Positions 54,206-62,891 of a stretch of 64,000 nt of DNA are shown one piece after another. The stretch lies in contig NZ_PYWB01000001.1 in assembly GCF_003056345.1 (NCBI RefSeq), forward strand, positions 1 to 64,000, in the 5' to 3' direction. A program made the translations under genes and the position numbers. The notes below the pieces were generated by a model. It was not told the origin of the DNA and searched no databases. It worked only from the letters and a program-made list of their open reading frames with translations. The DNA is from Devosia submarina (GTDB lineage Bacteria; Pseudomonadota; Alphaproteobacteria; Rhizobiales; Devosiaceae). Numbering within the stretch: the stretch's first letter is position 1; every line of letters begins with the position of its first letter.

Positions 54206-55069
54206 ATGCCCAGAACGACTGCGCTTTTCCTGGCGATGAGCCTGGGCCTTTTTGTATCTAGCCCCGGCCTTTCGCAAGAAGGATCGCATTCCCTGGTTGA
54301 AGTGGCAGCTGCGCTCGAGGAAAAGCTCGACGCGCGGATAGGGCTGACGGTCTACGATCTGGATAACCAGAACACGTGGGATTATCGCGCTGATGAGCGG
54401 TTTCCCATGGCCAGCACCTTCAAGGCGATGGCCTGTGCGGCTCTGCTGAGCAGGGGGGAGACCGTGATGAACACTGCGGTCGAGATCGCCGCCTCGGACC
54501 TGGTTACCTACTCACCCGTGACCGAAGCTTTGGTCGGCCAATCCGTGCCTGCATCAGAACTCTGCGACGCCACCATGCGGACCAGCGACAATACCGCCGC
54601 CAACAAGGTGCTCCAGGTTCTGGGTGGTCCCGAGGCAGTAACGCAATTCCTGCAAACAATTGGCGATGTGACGACGCGCCTCGACCGGTGGGAACCGGAC
54701 TTGAACCAGGGAACCCCTGGGGATCTGCGCGACACCACGACGCCCAAGGCAATCGCCCGTTCCTTGCACGATCTGGTACTTGGCAACAAGCTGGACGGGG
54801 TTGCCCGCAAACAATTCACCGCCTGGCTACTGTCCAACAAGGTTGGCGATCCGCTTCTGCGGGCTGGCATTCCCCCCGATTGGCGCATTGCCGATCGGAC
54901 CGGCGCCGGAGGCCACGGCACCCGCGGCATCATCGCGGTGATGTGGCCACCCAACCGCGCGCCGCTGGTCGCCGCGATATACATCACGGAAACTGCGGCC
55001 TCAATGGAGGAACGCAACACAGCAATAGCGGAAATTGGAGCGGCTCTTGCCGCATCAGTGATCGACTAA
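54206..55069 (+). CDS. Class A beta-lactamase, carbenicillinase-like (Arg at position 234)
   Basis: 287 residues from ATG 54206 (AGGA upstream); a longer frame from 54038 lacks a signal sequence. Signal peptide cut near GLS-QEG. Catalytic motifs in order: S70-TFK (70-73), SDN (127-129), E163 in EPDLNQ (the Ambler 166 Glu), and RTG (231-233) in place of the usual KTG. Arg at Ambler 234 is characteristic of CARB/PSE carbenicillinases. Two cysteines (77 and 120) sit at the class A disulfide positions. It should hydrolyse penicillins in the periplasm. No mobile element or AmpR-type regulator is adjacent, so it looks like a resident chromosomal gene. Confidence 0.9.
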   Translation: MPRTTALFLAMSLGLFVSSPGLSQEGSHSLVEVAAALEEKLDARIGLTVYDLDNQNTWDYRADERFPMASTFKAMACAALLSRGETVMNTAVEIAASDLVTYSPVTEALVGQSVPASELCDATMRTSDNTAANKVLQVLGGPEAVTQFLQTIGDVTTRLDRWEPDLNQGTPGDLRDTTTPKAIARSLHDLVLGNKLDGVARKQFTAWLLSNKVGDPLLRAGIPPDWRIADRTGAGGHGTRGIIAVMWPPNRAPLVAAIYITETAASMEERNTAIAEIGAALAASVID

Positions 55070-55120
55070 GCGCTCGACAACGCGCCAACGATCTTATCCT
55101 CCGTCCTGAAAGCATTGTGC

Positions 55121-55471
55121 ATGAAACGCGCCAGCATAATTTTGCTCCTCATCACGGCCGTCCTACCCTTCTTAACGACATTCGCTATTGGGGAGGAAGC
55201 AGAGAGATCACAATGGCAACAGGAGAAGTGCCGGATCTATGGGGAAGCCTGGGAAAAGGCGCTCGACTTCTTCGGCTCCGACGACATGAACTACAACTTC
55301 ATGGCTGGAAACGAGAACTTCATCGCGGGCGGCTGCACCGAACAGGCCAATGTCTGTCCGCGCTCTGCCCAGGAGCTAGAGATCGCTAACGCCCTCACCA
55401 TAGCGCTCATGAACGCTGGTGCTGCAAGCACTTTCCTGCCGTTCAGATGTGCGGCCCAAGATCAGCTATGA
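55121..55471 (+). CDS. Small secreted hypothetical protein
   Basis: 116 residues from ATG 55121 (GTG 55115 possible). A signal peptide (IILLLITAVLPFLTTFAIG) precedes a short domain with four Cys (EKCRIYGEAWEKALDFFG, GGCTEQANVCPRSAQELEIA, FRCAAQ), suggesting two disulfides. No family recognised. Its end overlaps the fcl gene end by six bases on the opposite strand. Confidence 0.6.
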   Translation: MKRASIILLLITAVLPFLTTFAIGEEAERSQWQQEKCRIYGEAWEKALDFFGSDDMNYNFMAGNENFIAGGCTEQANVCPRSAQELEIANALTIALMNAGAASTFLPFRCAAQDQL

Positions 55472-56413
55472 GCCTGGCGCCGCATGGTTGTGGAGAAACC
55501 AATCATAGGTCGCAGCAATACCGTCCTTGAGAGCGATACGCGGCTTCCACCCCATGGAACGCAGTTTGTCCGCGCTCATGAGTTTGCGCGGCGTGCCGTC
55601 AGGCTTGGACAGATCGTGGACCAGCTCGCCTTTGAACCCGACGAGCTCGCACACTATTTCAGCCAGTTCAAGGATCGTCACATCCTCACCGGAGCCCACA
55701 TTGACGTGCTCCTCGCCCGAATAATGCTTGAGGAGAAAGACCAAGGCGTCCGCACAATCGTCCACGTGCAGAAACTCGCGCCGCGGCGTGCCCGTGCCCC
55801 ATAGGGTGATCGATGGCGCATTGCTGAGCTTGGCCTCATGCGCCTTGCGGATCAGGGCAGGCAGAACATGGCTCGACTGTAGCTCGAAATTGTCTCCCGG
55901 CCCGTAAAGATTGGTCGGCATGGCGGAGATATAATTGCACCCATATTGCCTGCGGAATGCCTGGGCCAGCTTGATGCCGGCGATCTTGGCGATCGCATAC
56001 CACTCATTGGTGGGCTCGAGCGGCCCGGTCAGGAGGGCATCTTCCGTGATCGGCTGCTGGGCAAGCTTGGGATAGATGCAGGAAGTGCCCAAGAAGAGGA
56101 GTTTTTCCACCTCAAGCTCATGGGCGGCGGCGATGATGTTCGCCTCGATCATGATGTTGTCGTACAAAAATTCTGCTGGCTCGGTGTCATTGGCCAAAAT
56201 GCCGCCCACCTTTGCCGCCGCGATGATGATGGCATCCGGGCGGGCGTCCTCGAGGAATGCCTCGACCTCGTTTTGCCGCTTGAGGTCTACCAGCTCCCGA
56301 CTGGCCGAAACAATCTCGCAGCCTTCGCTTGCGAGACGCCGCACCAGTGCCGAGCCTACCATCCCGCGATGACCGGCAACCCAGACGCGCTTGCCCCCGA
56401 GATCAAAGCTCAT
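55466..56413 (-). CDS. fcl: GDP-L-fucose synthase
   Basis: 315 residues, short-chain dehydrogenase fold: NADP loop VAGHRGMVGSALVRRL, catalytic Ser in LFLGTSCIYPKLAQQPI, Tyr-Lys in EWYAIAKIAGIKL, and PTNLYGPGDNFELQSSHVLP typical of the epimerase-reductase WcaG/Fcl. It converts the GDP-4-keto-6-deoxymannose made by Gmd into GDP-L-fucose for surface polysaccharide. It lies 26 bases after gmd on the same strand. Confidence 0.93.
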   Translation of the reverse strand: MSFDLGGKRVWVAGHRGMVGSALVRRLASEGCEIVSASRELVDLKRQNEVEAFLEDARPDAIIIAAAKVGGILANDTEPAEFLYDNIMIEANIIAAAHELEVEKLLFLGTSCIYPKLAQQPITEDALLTGPLEPTNEWYAIAKIAGIKLAQAFRRQYGCNYISAMPTNLYGPGDNFELQSSHVLPALIRKAHEAKLSNAPSITLWGTGTPRREFLHVDDCADALVFLLKHYSGEEHVNVGSGEDVTILELAEIVCELVGFKGELVHDLSKPDGTPRKLMSADKLRSMGWKPRIALKDGIAATYDWFLHNHAAPGS

Positions 56414-56439
56414 AACTCAGCCTCCTGAACCGGTCACAA

Positions 56440-57564
56440 TCATTCCAGCGTAACCGGAAGATCCAGTCCATGCGACTTCAGCAGCGCATAGCGGCGGGCA
56501 GCCTTATGGTCTGCCTCAACCATCTCCCTGCACATTTCGCGCGCTGTGATCTCCGGGACCCAACCTAGCTTCTCCCTTGCCTTGGTTGGATCGCCGAGCA
56601 GCGAGTTCACTTCGGCAGGCCTGAAATACTTGGGATCGATCCTTACGATCACATCGCCAATGGCGACGCCCGGCGCCAGATCGCCTTCCACATCAGCGAC
56701 AACACCCACTTCCTCATCGCCCGAGCCTTGGAACTGGAGAGTAATGCCCAGATCCGAAGCAGCCCAGATAATGAACTGGCGAACGGAATATTGCTTTCCA
56801 GTCGCAATCACGAAATCTTCTGCATGATCCTGCTGCAACATCATCCATTGCATCCGGACATAGTCCTTCGCGTGTCCCCAATCACGCAGCGCGTCGATAT
56901 TGCCCATGTAGAGGCAGCGCTCGAAACCTAATGCGATGTTTGCCAGTCCGCGTGTAATCTTGCGCGTGACGAAGGTTTCGCCACGGCGAGGACTCTCGTG
57001 ATTGAACAGGATGCCGTTGCAGGCATAGATTCCATATGCTTCCCGATAATTCACCGTGATCCAATAGGCATAGAGCTTGGCAACAGCATAGGGCGAGCGC
57101 GGATGAAACGGCGTTGTCTCGCGCTGCGGCGTTTCCTGCACCAGCCCGTAAAGCTCGGATGTGGAAGCCTGATAAAAGCGCGTCTTTCCCTCAAGGCGCA
57201 AAAAGCGAATAGCCTCAAGCATCCTCAGCGTGCCAACGCCATCCACATCGGCGGTATATTCGGGCGCTTCAAACGACACTTTCACATGCGATTGCGCGCC
57301 AAGATTGTAGATCTCGTCAGGATCAATGTCCCGCATCAGCCGCGTCAGATTGGATGTGTCAGACAGGTCGCCATAGTGGAGGACCATTCGGGCGCCATCC
57401 ACATGTTGATCTTGGTAAAGGTGATCGATGCGTTGGGTGTTGAACGAGGACGCGCGGCGCTTGATGCCGTGTACGAAATAGCCCTTCTCAAGGAGCAGTT
57501 CTGCCAAATACGAGCCATCCTGGCCCGTTATGCCGGTAATCAGCGCGACCTTACCCGAACTCAC
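56440..57564 (-). CDS. gmd: GDP-mannose 4,6-dehydratase
   Basis: 374 residues from GTG 57564 with AAGGTAG upstream. NADP loop [20 protein letters not shown], the Gmd-specific [20 protein letters not shown], catalytic STSELYG and Tyr-Lys in [15 protein letters not shown], plus [17 protein letters not shown] are intact. First step of GDP-L-fucose synthesis from GDP-mannose. No glycosyltransferase or polysaccharide export gene is adjacent. Confidence 0.95.
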   Translation of the reverse strand: MSSGKVALITGITGQDGSYLAELLLEKGYFVHGIKRRASSFNTQRIDHLYQDQHVDGARMVLHYGDLSDTSNLTRLMRDIDPDEIYNLGAQSHVKVSFEAPEYTADVDGVGTLRMLEAIRFLRLEGKTRFYQASTSELYGLVQETPQRETTPFHPRSPYAVAKLYAYWITVNYREAYGIYACNGILFNHESPRRGETFVTRKITRGLANIALGFERCLYMGNIDALRDWGHAKDYVRMQWMMLQQDHAEDFVIATGKQYSVRQFIIWAASDLGITLQFQGSGDEEVGVVADVEGDLAPGVAIGDVIVRIDPKYFRPAEVNSLLGDPTKAREKLGWVPEITAREMCREMVEADHKAARRYALLKSHGLDLPVTLE

Positions 57565-57707
57565 GAGCTACCTTGCTTGTACTTGCTGGCTGGCCCTGGA
57601 CGAGCTCAACACCCCCCACTTCCTTGAAGCAGTAAATGTACGTAGGTCAACAAGCATGTTGCTGCTGGCCGCACTTAAGGCCGCGCCAGCTACTGAGGGA
57701 GCGCCTC

Positions 57708-58190
57708 CTAGATGACGATCCCTCGGCCCGCCAGATAGTTCATCAATGAGCGATTGATCTCGACGACATGGGCAATGGTGGTTTCGAGACTGTTGAGTTC
57801 CGCCTCGTCGAGATCCTCCATCTTGCCGTAGCGCAGGTCGTCGCCAAAATCGGCGATGCGCATGAGCTGGGTACTCTCGATCTCGCCATTGCTGTCAAAG
57901 GAATAAACGCAATGGGTGTACTTGTTGCGCACCTTGGCTTCCCGCCGCATGGCGGCAACTATGCCCAGCGCATCGGCGCGCGATTTCGGGTCAGTGCGGG
58001 CCATCTTGGCCAGGCGCTCGATCAGGTCAAGACGCGCGCGTGTTGTGTTGAGCGTCAGGAAAATGACAATGGCGCTTTCCTTGTCGGTCCCGATCAAATG
58101 CGAGATCAGGTAGATCAGAAGGCTTTCCGTATTGGACCAGACATAGTTGAGCTTGCCGACCAGAGCAAACAGGCGCTCGGTCTTGCTCAT
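57708..58190 (-). CDS. Hypothetical helical protein coupled to the LuxR-type regulator
   Basis: 160 residues, predicted mostly helical, no signal peptide and no recognised family. KLNYVWSNTESLLIYLISHL and RREAKVRNKYTHCVYSFDS resemble small HEPN-like helical proteins only loosely (a possible R-x-x-x-x-H: RNKYTH). Its ATG overlaps the stop of the upstream LuxR-type gene (ATGA), so the two are co-translated. Confidence 0.6.
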   Translation of the reverse strand: MSKTERLFALVGKLNYVWSNTESLLIYLISHLIGTDKESAIVIFLTLNTTRARLDLIERLAKMARTDPKSRADALGIVAAMRREAKVRNKYTHCVYSFDSNGEIESTQLMRIADFGDDLRYGKMEDLDEAELNSLETTIAHVVEINRSLMNYLAGRGIVI

Positions 58191-58948
58191 CTGGGAGAAA
58201 GGTGCAGCTGAGCGCCGTTCCCCCGCATGGGGTCACCAGCTGCGTCATACCTGCTGTCCCCAATCCAGTCGCGGCATTTGGCAACGGCCTGGGTGCGATT
58301 GCTGACCCGGAGCTTGGCGAAAAGATTGCGGACATGCGCCTTCACCGTGTGTTCGGAAAGGCCCATCTGCGCTGCGATGATCTTGTTCTGGAGGCCCTTG
58401 GAAAGCAGACCCATGATCTGCGTTTCGCGCGGGGTCAGCCGGTGTGCGGCATAGTTCCGCCCATCCTCCCGTTCCCCGGTCTGGACCACGCCGGGCTTGG
58501 GGAACCGCATGGCAAGGTCCGGTGGGCAATACTCGCCTCCCGCCACAAGGATGCCCAGCACCGCTGCCAGTACGCCAATATCCATGTTCAACGGCACCAG
58601 CCCCCTGACCAGCCCGGATTGCAGCAGCTCAACGCTGCCCGACAGCAGCCTGCCACCCACCAGAAGGCCCATGGCGGCATTGGGATAGAGCCGCCGACCC
58701 GCAACAAGGTAGCGGGTCACGTCACTTTCAACCATGGGGCGCATCAGCACGAGGTCGACCATCTGGTCCGTCTCAAAGCGCGCGAAAGGATCGTGCAGCT
58801 CTACGGCAAAATTGGGCATTCTTTGGCTTGATAAATCCACCAGGACATCGAGCCCGGCTTCAGCGGTTGCGAGGAAAACAATCTTGGGCTTTCCCTGTCC
58901 GGCGCGCAATTCGGCCGGTTTTCCTAACCCGTGCATCCCGTTCTCCAT
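58187..58948 (-). CDS. LuxR/NarL-type regulator with degenerate receiver domain
   Basis: 253 residues from ATG 58948 (ATG 58936 possible). The C-terminal LuxR helix-turn-helix is clear (LTPRETQIMGLLSKGLQNKI, then MGLSEHTVKAHVRNLFAKL). The N-terminal 130 residues follow the response-regulator fold, but where the phospho-accepting Asp is expected the sequence reads VDLVLMRPM, and the conserved Lys is absent. It is therefore probably not controlled by phosphorylation, as in VpsT/CsgD-like matrix regulators. It is divergent from the Asp-Asn-Ser repeat gene, which it may control. Confidence 0.8.
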   Translation of the reverse strand: MENGMHGLGKPAELRAGQGKPKIVFLATAEAGLDVLVDLSSQRMPNFAVELHDPFARFETDQMVDLVLMRPMVESDVTRYLVAGRRLYPNAAMGLLVGGRLLSGSVELLQSGLVRGLVPLNMDIGVLAAVLGILVAGGEYCPPDLAMRFPKPGVVQTGEREDGRNYAAHRLTPRETQIMGLLSKGLQNKIIAAQMGLSEHTVKAHVRNLFAKLRVSNRTQAVAKCRDWIGDSRYDAAGDPMRGNGAQLHLSPR

Positions 58949-59290
58949 GGGGGCTGAGCGCGAAAGGATCTGGCTGGTCCTTGCGACTGGATGGCTGGCG
59001 CCCCCTCGTTCTAACACCAGCCTTCGGCATAGCTGCGGGCACTGCTCCTGCTTGAGGCAGAGTTCTATGTGCCAGGTGCGGCCAACATATTTTCGCAAGG
59101 GCAGCAGTCAAATAAGCCGAAAAGTCTAGCTAAAATGCCTGTCTATAAAATGGGCATCGGCGCGCTCAAGGTTTCGGTGCTCGCCGAACTGGTTCGCAGA
59201 TTCGGGGGCAAAACCAGGGACTGACGGCGCAGGACCCTTTCATAGAAGATTGAGGGCCGCGCCTGATTTCCCTTCTTGGGAGCAACCATC
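58949..59290. promoter_or_regulatory. 342-base divergent intergenic region
   Basis: No gene seen. ATGCC (59135-59139) and GGCAT (59153-59157) form an inverted repeat around TATAAA (59144-59149), a possible -10 with operator for the repeat-protein gene, though no good -35 is seen. GGGAG precedes the ATG at 59291. Confidence 0.35.
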
Positions 59291-60847
59291 ATGCCAGTCG
59301 AAAACCAAGGCGTCCTCCAGGACGACGGCTTTGTTAATCAGCAGAATGACGTCAACAATGACAACTCGATCGGGATCGGAGTTGCCGACAGCCTCAACGA
59401 CAACTCCGACAGTTCCACGAACGATTCCGGCAACAACAGTTCCGATAATTCTGTTGCTGATAGCTTCAATGACAACAGCGATAACTCGCTCGACGTAGCA
59501 CTCGAAAATATCGCGAACGACTCGTCCGACAATTCCCTCACCGACAGCGGAAACGACAACTCGGATAACTCAACCAATGATTCAGGGAACGACAGTTCAG
59601 ATAACTCGATAGACGTCGCTCTCGATAATGTTGCCAATAATTATTCTGACAATTCCGTTTCGGACTCAGGCAACGACAACAGCGACAATTCGCTCGATGT
59701 CGATCTCGACAACGTCGCAAATGATTACTCGGACAATTCCGATAATTCCGACAATTCGGACAACTCGGATAACTCGCTCGACGTAGCCCTGGACAACGTC
59801 GCGAACGACTACTCCGACAATTCTGATAATTCCGATAACTCGGACAATTCCGATAATTCAGACAATTCGGATAATTCGATCGACGTCGCTCTGGACAATG
59901 TCGCTAACGATTACTCGGACAATTCCAACAACTCCACTAACGACAGCAACAACAACAACAGCCGCAACTGGTCCAATCAGGAGACATTCCAACTCGATGC
60001 CTCTATGACCAATAGCGGCAACTCCGATGATGACGTCAGCGACAGCGGAAACATCACGGATGCGTTCAAAGATCAGTCCATCGACATGGCCGACTCGAAC
60101 AATGACAACTCCGATAACTCGGATAATTCGGACAATTCGGACAATTCGATCGACGTCGCACTCGACAATGTCGGCAATGACTCATCGAACAATTCCACCA
60201 ACGACTCCAACAACGACAACTCGGATAATTCCGATAATTCCGACAATTCGGTGAGCTATGCCGACGCCTTCAACGACAAGTCGGATAACTCCATCAACGA
60301 CTCGTTCAACGATAATTCGGACAACTCCGACAATTCCGATAACTCGGACAACTCCACCAACGACTCATATAATGACAACTCTACGGCCTTCGACCTCGAT
60401 GTCGACATAGCCGACGCCTTCAACACGATCACCGACGCCTACAATGACTCGAGCCAAAGTTTCGGCGAGATCAGCGTCAACTTCGAGAATGTGTTCAGCG
60501 GTGCCTCCTTTGATGGCGGCATGGGCTTTGCCATGAACCAGGTGGCCGACATCGTCGACAACGACAGCCTGAACAATGTCAGCCAGAACAACCAGGGCAA
60601 TTTCCAGGTCTGGGCCAACGCAGCGGAAAGCACGCTGGGATCGGACTGGGACGGCGTTGGCGGAAACCCGTTCTCCAGCAGCAGCGGCGGTGTTACCGCG
60701 GCAGCGGACAGCGATGCGACCGTTTCGGCAAGTGCCTTCAACCTCGATATCGCCATGGGCGCCAACCTGCAGCAGAACGCGGTGGACATTACTGTTATTG
60801 GCGGCGACTCCGACAGCTCGGTTGGCGACAGCGTCGACAACGGCTGA
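59291..60847 (+). CDS. Asp-Asn-Ser repeat protein, probable type I secretion substrate
   Basis: 518 residues from ATG 59291. Residues about 20-390 are built from D-N-S tripeptides in runs of up to seven, broken by about six copies of a unit like (L/I)DVALDNVANDYSDNS. The last 130 residues are less repetitive and richer in Gly, Ala and hydrophobics (NQVADIVDNDSLNNVSQNNQ, FNLDIAMGANLQQNAVDITV). There is almost no Lys or Arg and no Cys, so it is extremely acidic and probably calcium-dependent in folding. No Sec signal. The type I exporter gene two genes downstream suggests export by that route. No named family recognised. Confidence 0.7.
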   Translation: MPVENQGVLQDDGFVNQQNDVNNDNSIGIGVADSLNDNSDSSTNDSGNNSSDNSVADSFNDNSDNSLDVALENIANDSSDNSLTDSGNDNSDNSTNDSGNDSSDNSIDVALDNVANNYSDNSVSDSGNDNSDNSLDVDLDNVANDYSDNSDNSDNSDNSDNSLDVALDNVANDYSDNSDNSDNSDNSDNSDNSDNSIDVALDNVANDYSDNSNNSTNDSNNNNSRNWSNQETFQLDASMTNSGNSDDDVSDSGNITDAFKDQSIDMADSNNDNSDNSDNSDNSDNSIDVALDNVGNDSSNNSTNDSNNDNSDNSDNSDNSVSYADAFNDKSDNSINDSFNDNSDNSDNSDNSDNSTNDSYNDNSTAFDLDVDIADAFNTITDAYNDSSQSFGEISVNFENVFSGASFDGGMGFAMNQVADIVDNDSLNNVSQNNQGNFQVWANAAESTLGSDWDGVGGNPFSSSSGGVTAAADSDATVSASAFNLDIAMGANLQQNAVDITVIGGDSDSSVGDSVDNG

Positions 60848-60867
60848 TCTTCCAACCCGTAAGATGG

Positions 60868-60897
60868 AGGCACGCGGCTTAACCCGCGTGCCTTTCT
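60868..60897 (+). terminator. Hairpin after the Asp-Asn-Ser repeat gene
   Basis: AGGCACGCGG-CTTAAC-CCGCGTGCCT, a perfect 10-base-pair stem followed by TTCTCC. It may end the repeat-gene transcript partly, leaving lower expression of the next genes. Confidence 0.7.
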
Positions 60898-60921
60898 CCG
60901 CTGGGAGGAGGGGAAGAGCAG

Positions 60922-62874
60922 ATGCATCAAGACAGCATAAGCGAGACGATTGCCCACTTCATTGGCCTGTTCGAAACCCAGGCAGAAATAGCGCGGCTCC
61001 GACACGGATATGATGAGTTCTCCCATGTGGTGAAGAACCCGAACCCCGAGCCGCTGCCCGATGCCCATTCTCCTCTTCCGCGTCAGGTTCTGGAACTGAC
61101 GCCCAACAATCCCCTCATCGAATATACGCCCGAGGCCACGCAGGCCCATGTGATCGCATCAACGCCGCCGCTCGCCATCAAATTGATGCCGATGCGCATG
61201 CCCGAGCCGGACTGGAGTCCCAAGCTTCCCTCGCTCATGCAAGGCGCGTCCCCTGGTGTGCCGGTCGAACCCACGCCGCTGATCGGTCCCGTGCCAGGCT
61301 CGGTCGGGATGATCGTGGCGCAATATGTCGAGCTCTCCGACAATGATGTCGTCGTGATTGGCGGCTATTCAGGACCGCTTCCAAATCACCAGCACGATAA
61401 TGCAGCCCTCAACGGCATGATTGGCGATCTCGACGCCTTCTCGGCGCCCTTAACCGATCTGTCTTCCAACGACATTTTCCACACCATCCCTGAGTTCATG
61501 GCTGCAGCTGCCGACGCTGCGATGGAGATGGCGCAGTACCAGGCGCCCGGCATGTCGGTGTCCTCAGCCGTAGGCTCGGAAACCCAAGGCACGCATGTCA
61601 ATGGTGAGCAGGTCACCGAGCTGCCGGTGCTCGAGGATTGGCTTCCTCCTGAACCTAGCGAGGAAGCGCCGGTGACCACAGGATCTGTGTCGCTGCAGAC
61701 CGGCGACGACAGCATCACCGTTGCGACAGGGAACAATGTTCTCGCCAATCAGGCAACGATCATCGACGCGGGCCTTGCCCCTGCCATCGTTGCGGTTTTG
61801 GGCGATCATTTCCAGCTCGATCTCATCGCCCAGGCCAATGCCTTTATCGATATCGACCACGTAGACGCCGGCTTCCCCGGCGCTTCCACCGGCGGAGCAA
61901 CGGCTGCCTTCAACATCGCGAGTTTCACAAACAACACGCTTGATGCGCAGGGCGCGGCTATCGCCGCCAACCCCGAGGCCATGCCAACAAACTGGACGGT
62001 CAGCATCCTTGAGGGAGATCTGGTTTTCCTCCAATGGGTCGCGCAATACACCTTTGCGTCCGACAATGATCTTGTGGTCATGACGGCAACCGGTTCGACC
62101 ACCAATATCGACACGGGCAACAATGGCATCCACAACGATCTGTCGTTCGCCAATCTCGGCCTTTACTACGACATCGTCATCATCGGCGGAAATCTCTACG
62201 ATGCCAATCTGATCTGCCAGACCAATATCCTTTACGACAATGATACGCTGCAGATGCTGGCCGATGCGCAGCTATCAGGGTCCTCCGAAACATCGGGCAA
62301 TCTGCTCTGGAACCAGGCAAGCATCCTAAAATATGGCCCGCAAGGATCAACGGGCGCCTTGCCAGATCATTATTCCGGCGCTGCCGAAGCGCTGGGCCGC
62401 GGCGACTTGGGCATGCCGGACGGCTTCTCCGGCGATCCCGCGCTCGCAGGTCTGGGGCATCTGCGGGTGCTCTATGTCACCGGCAATGTCTACGACCTGC
62501 GCTATGTCGAGCAGACCAATGTATTGACTGACGCAGACACTCTTGCCGTCTACGCTCAAGGGGCAGAGGCGCTTGCCGGAAGCGAGTGGACGGTCAGCAC
62601 GGGCCAGAATGCCCTGACCAATATCGCGAGCATCGTGGACTACGCCTCCGCCAGTGACACTTTTTACGTGGGCGGCGGCAGCTATTCAGACGCCGTCCTG
62701 ATCCAGGCTGATTTGATGGACGCCACCTCTTCCAGCGCAACGGGCCTGCCCAATGAACTTGTGGCCTTCCTCGAACAGGAACCCGCCCTGCAGGTCACGC
62801 CCGATTTCTACCACGCGCCGATTTCCCATGCCGACTCTGCACCGGCAGACGTCATGCAATCCGTTCTCGCCTAA
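60922..62874 (+). CDS. Beta-repeat protein next to type I exporter, probable secreted or biogenesis partner
   Basis: 650 residues with no Sec signal or membrane span. A helical start (MHQDSISETIAHFIGLFETQ) and a proline-rich linker precede at least four imperfect units of about 70-110 residues after residue 240. Each has a GNNxLxN-A-I start and a V-GG-YD-LI-Q-N core ending in D-x-D-x-L; examples are TGNNVLANQATIIDAG, IVIIGGNLYDANLICQTNIL, VLYVTGNVYDLRYVEQTNVL and TGQNALTNIASIVDYA. An isolated core-like segment (VELSDNDVVVIGGYSGPLPN) occurs near residue 140. The pattern suggests a beta-solenoid or beta-sandwich array. The gene ends 17 bases before the exporter gene, implying one operon. Function unknown. 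Confidence 0.65.
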   Translation: MHQDSISETIAHFIGLFETQAEIARLRHGYDEFSHVVKNPNPEPLPDAHSPLPRQVLELTPNNPLIEYTPEATQAHVIASTPPLAIKLMPMRMPEPDWSPKLPSLMQGASPGVPVEPTPLIGPVPGSVGMIVAQYVELSDNDVVVIGGYSGPLPNHQHDNAALNGMIGDLDAFSAPLTDLSSNDIFHTIPEFMAAAADAAMEMAQYQAPGMSVSSAVGSETQGTHVNGEQVTELPVLEDWLPPEPSEEAPVTTGSVSLQTGDDSITVATGNNVLANQATIIDAGLAPAIVAVLGDHFQLDLIAQANAFIDIDHVDAGFPGASTGGATAAFNIASFTNNTLDAQGAAIAANPEAMPTNWTVSILEGDLVFLQWVAQYTFASDNDLVVMTATGSTTNIDTGNNGIHNDLSFANLGLYYDIVIIGGNLYDANLICQTNILYDNDTLQMLADAQLSGSSETSGNLLWNQASILKYGPQGSTGALPDHYSGAAEALGRGDLGMPDGFSGDPALAGLGHLRVLYVTGNVYDLRYVEQTNVLTDADTLAVYAQGAEALAGSEWTVSTGQNALTNIASIVDYASASDTFYVGGGSYSDAVLIQADLMDATSSSATGLPNELVAFLEQEPALQVTPDFYHAPISHADSAPADVMQSVLA

Positions 62875-62891
62875 ACCGGAGCACCGGGCCT

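Noticed and set aside
59400-60380. Short repeats that could be mistaken for a CRISPR array
   Set aside because: Period is nine bases with synonymous variation in one long reading frame; there are no unique spacers and no cas genes. It encodes D-N-S repeats.
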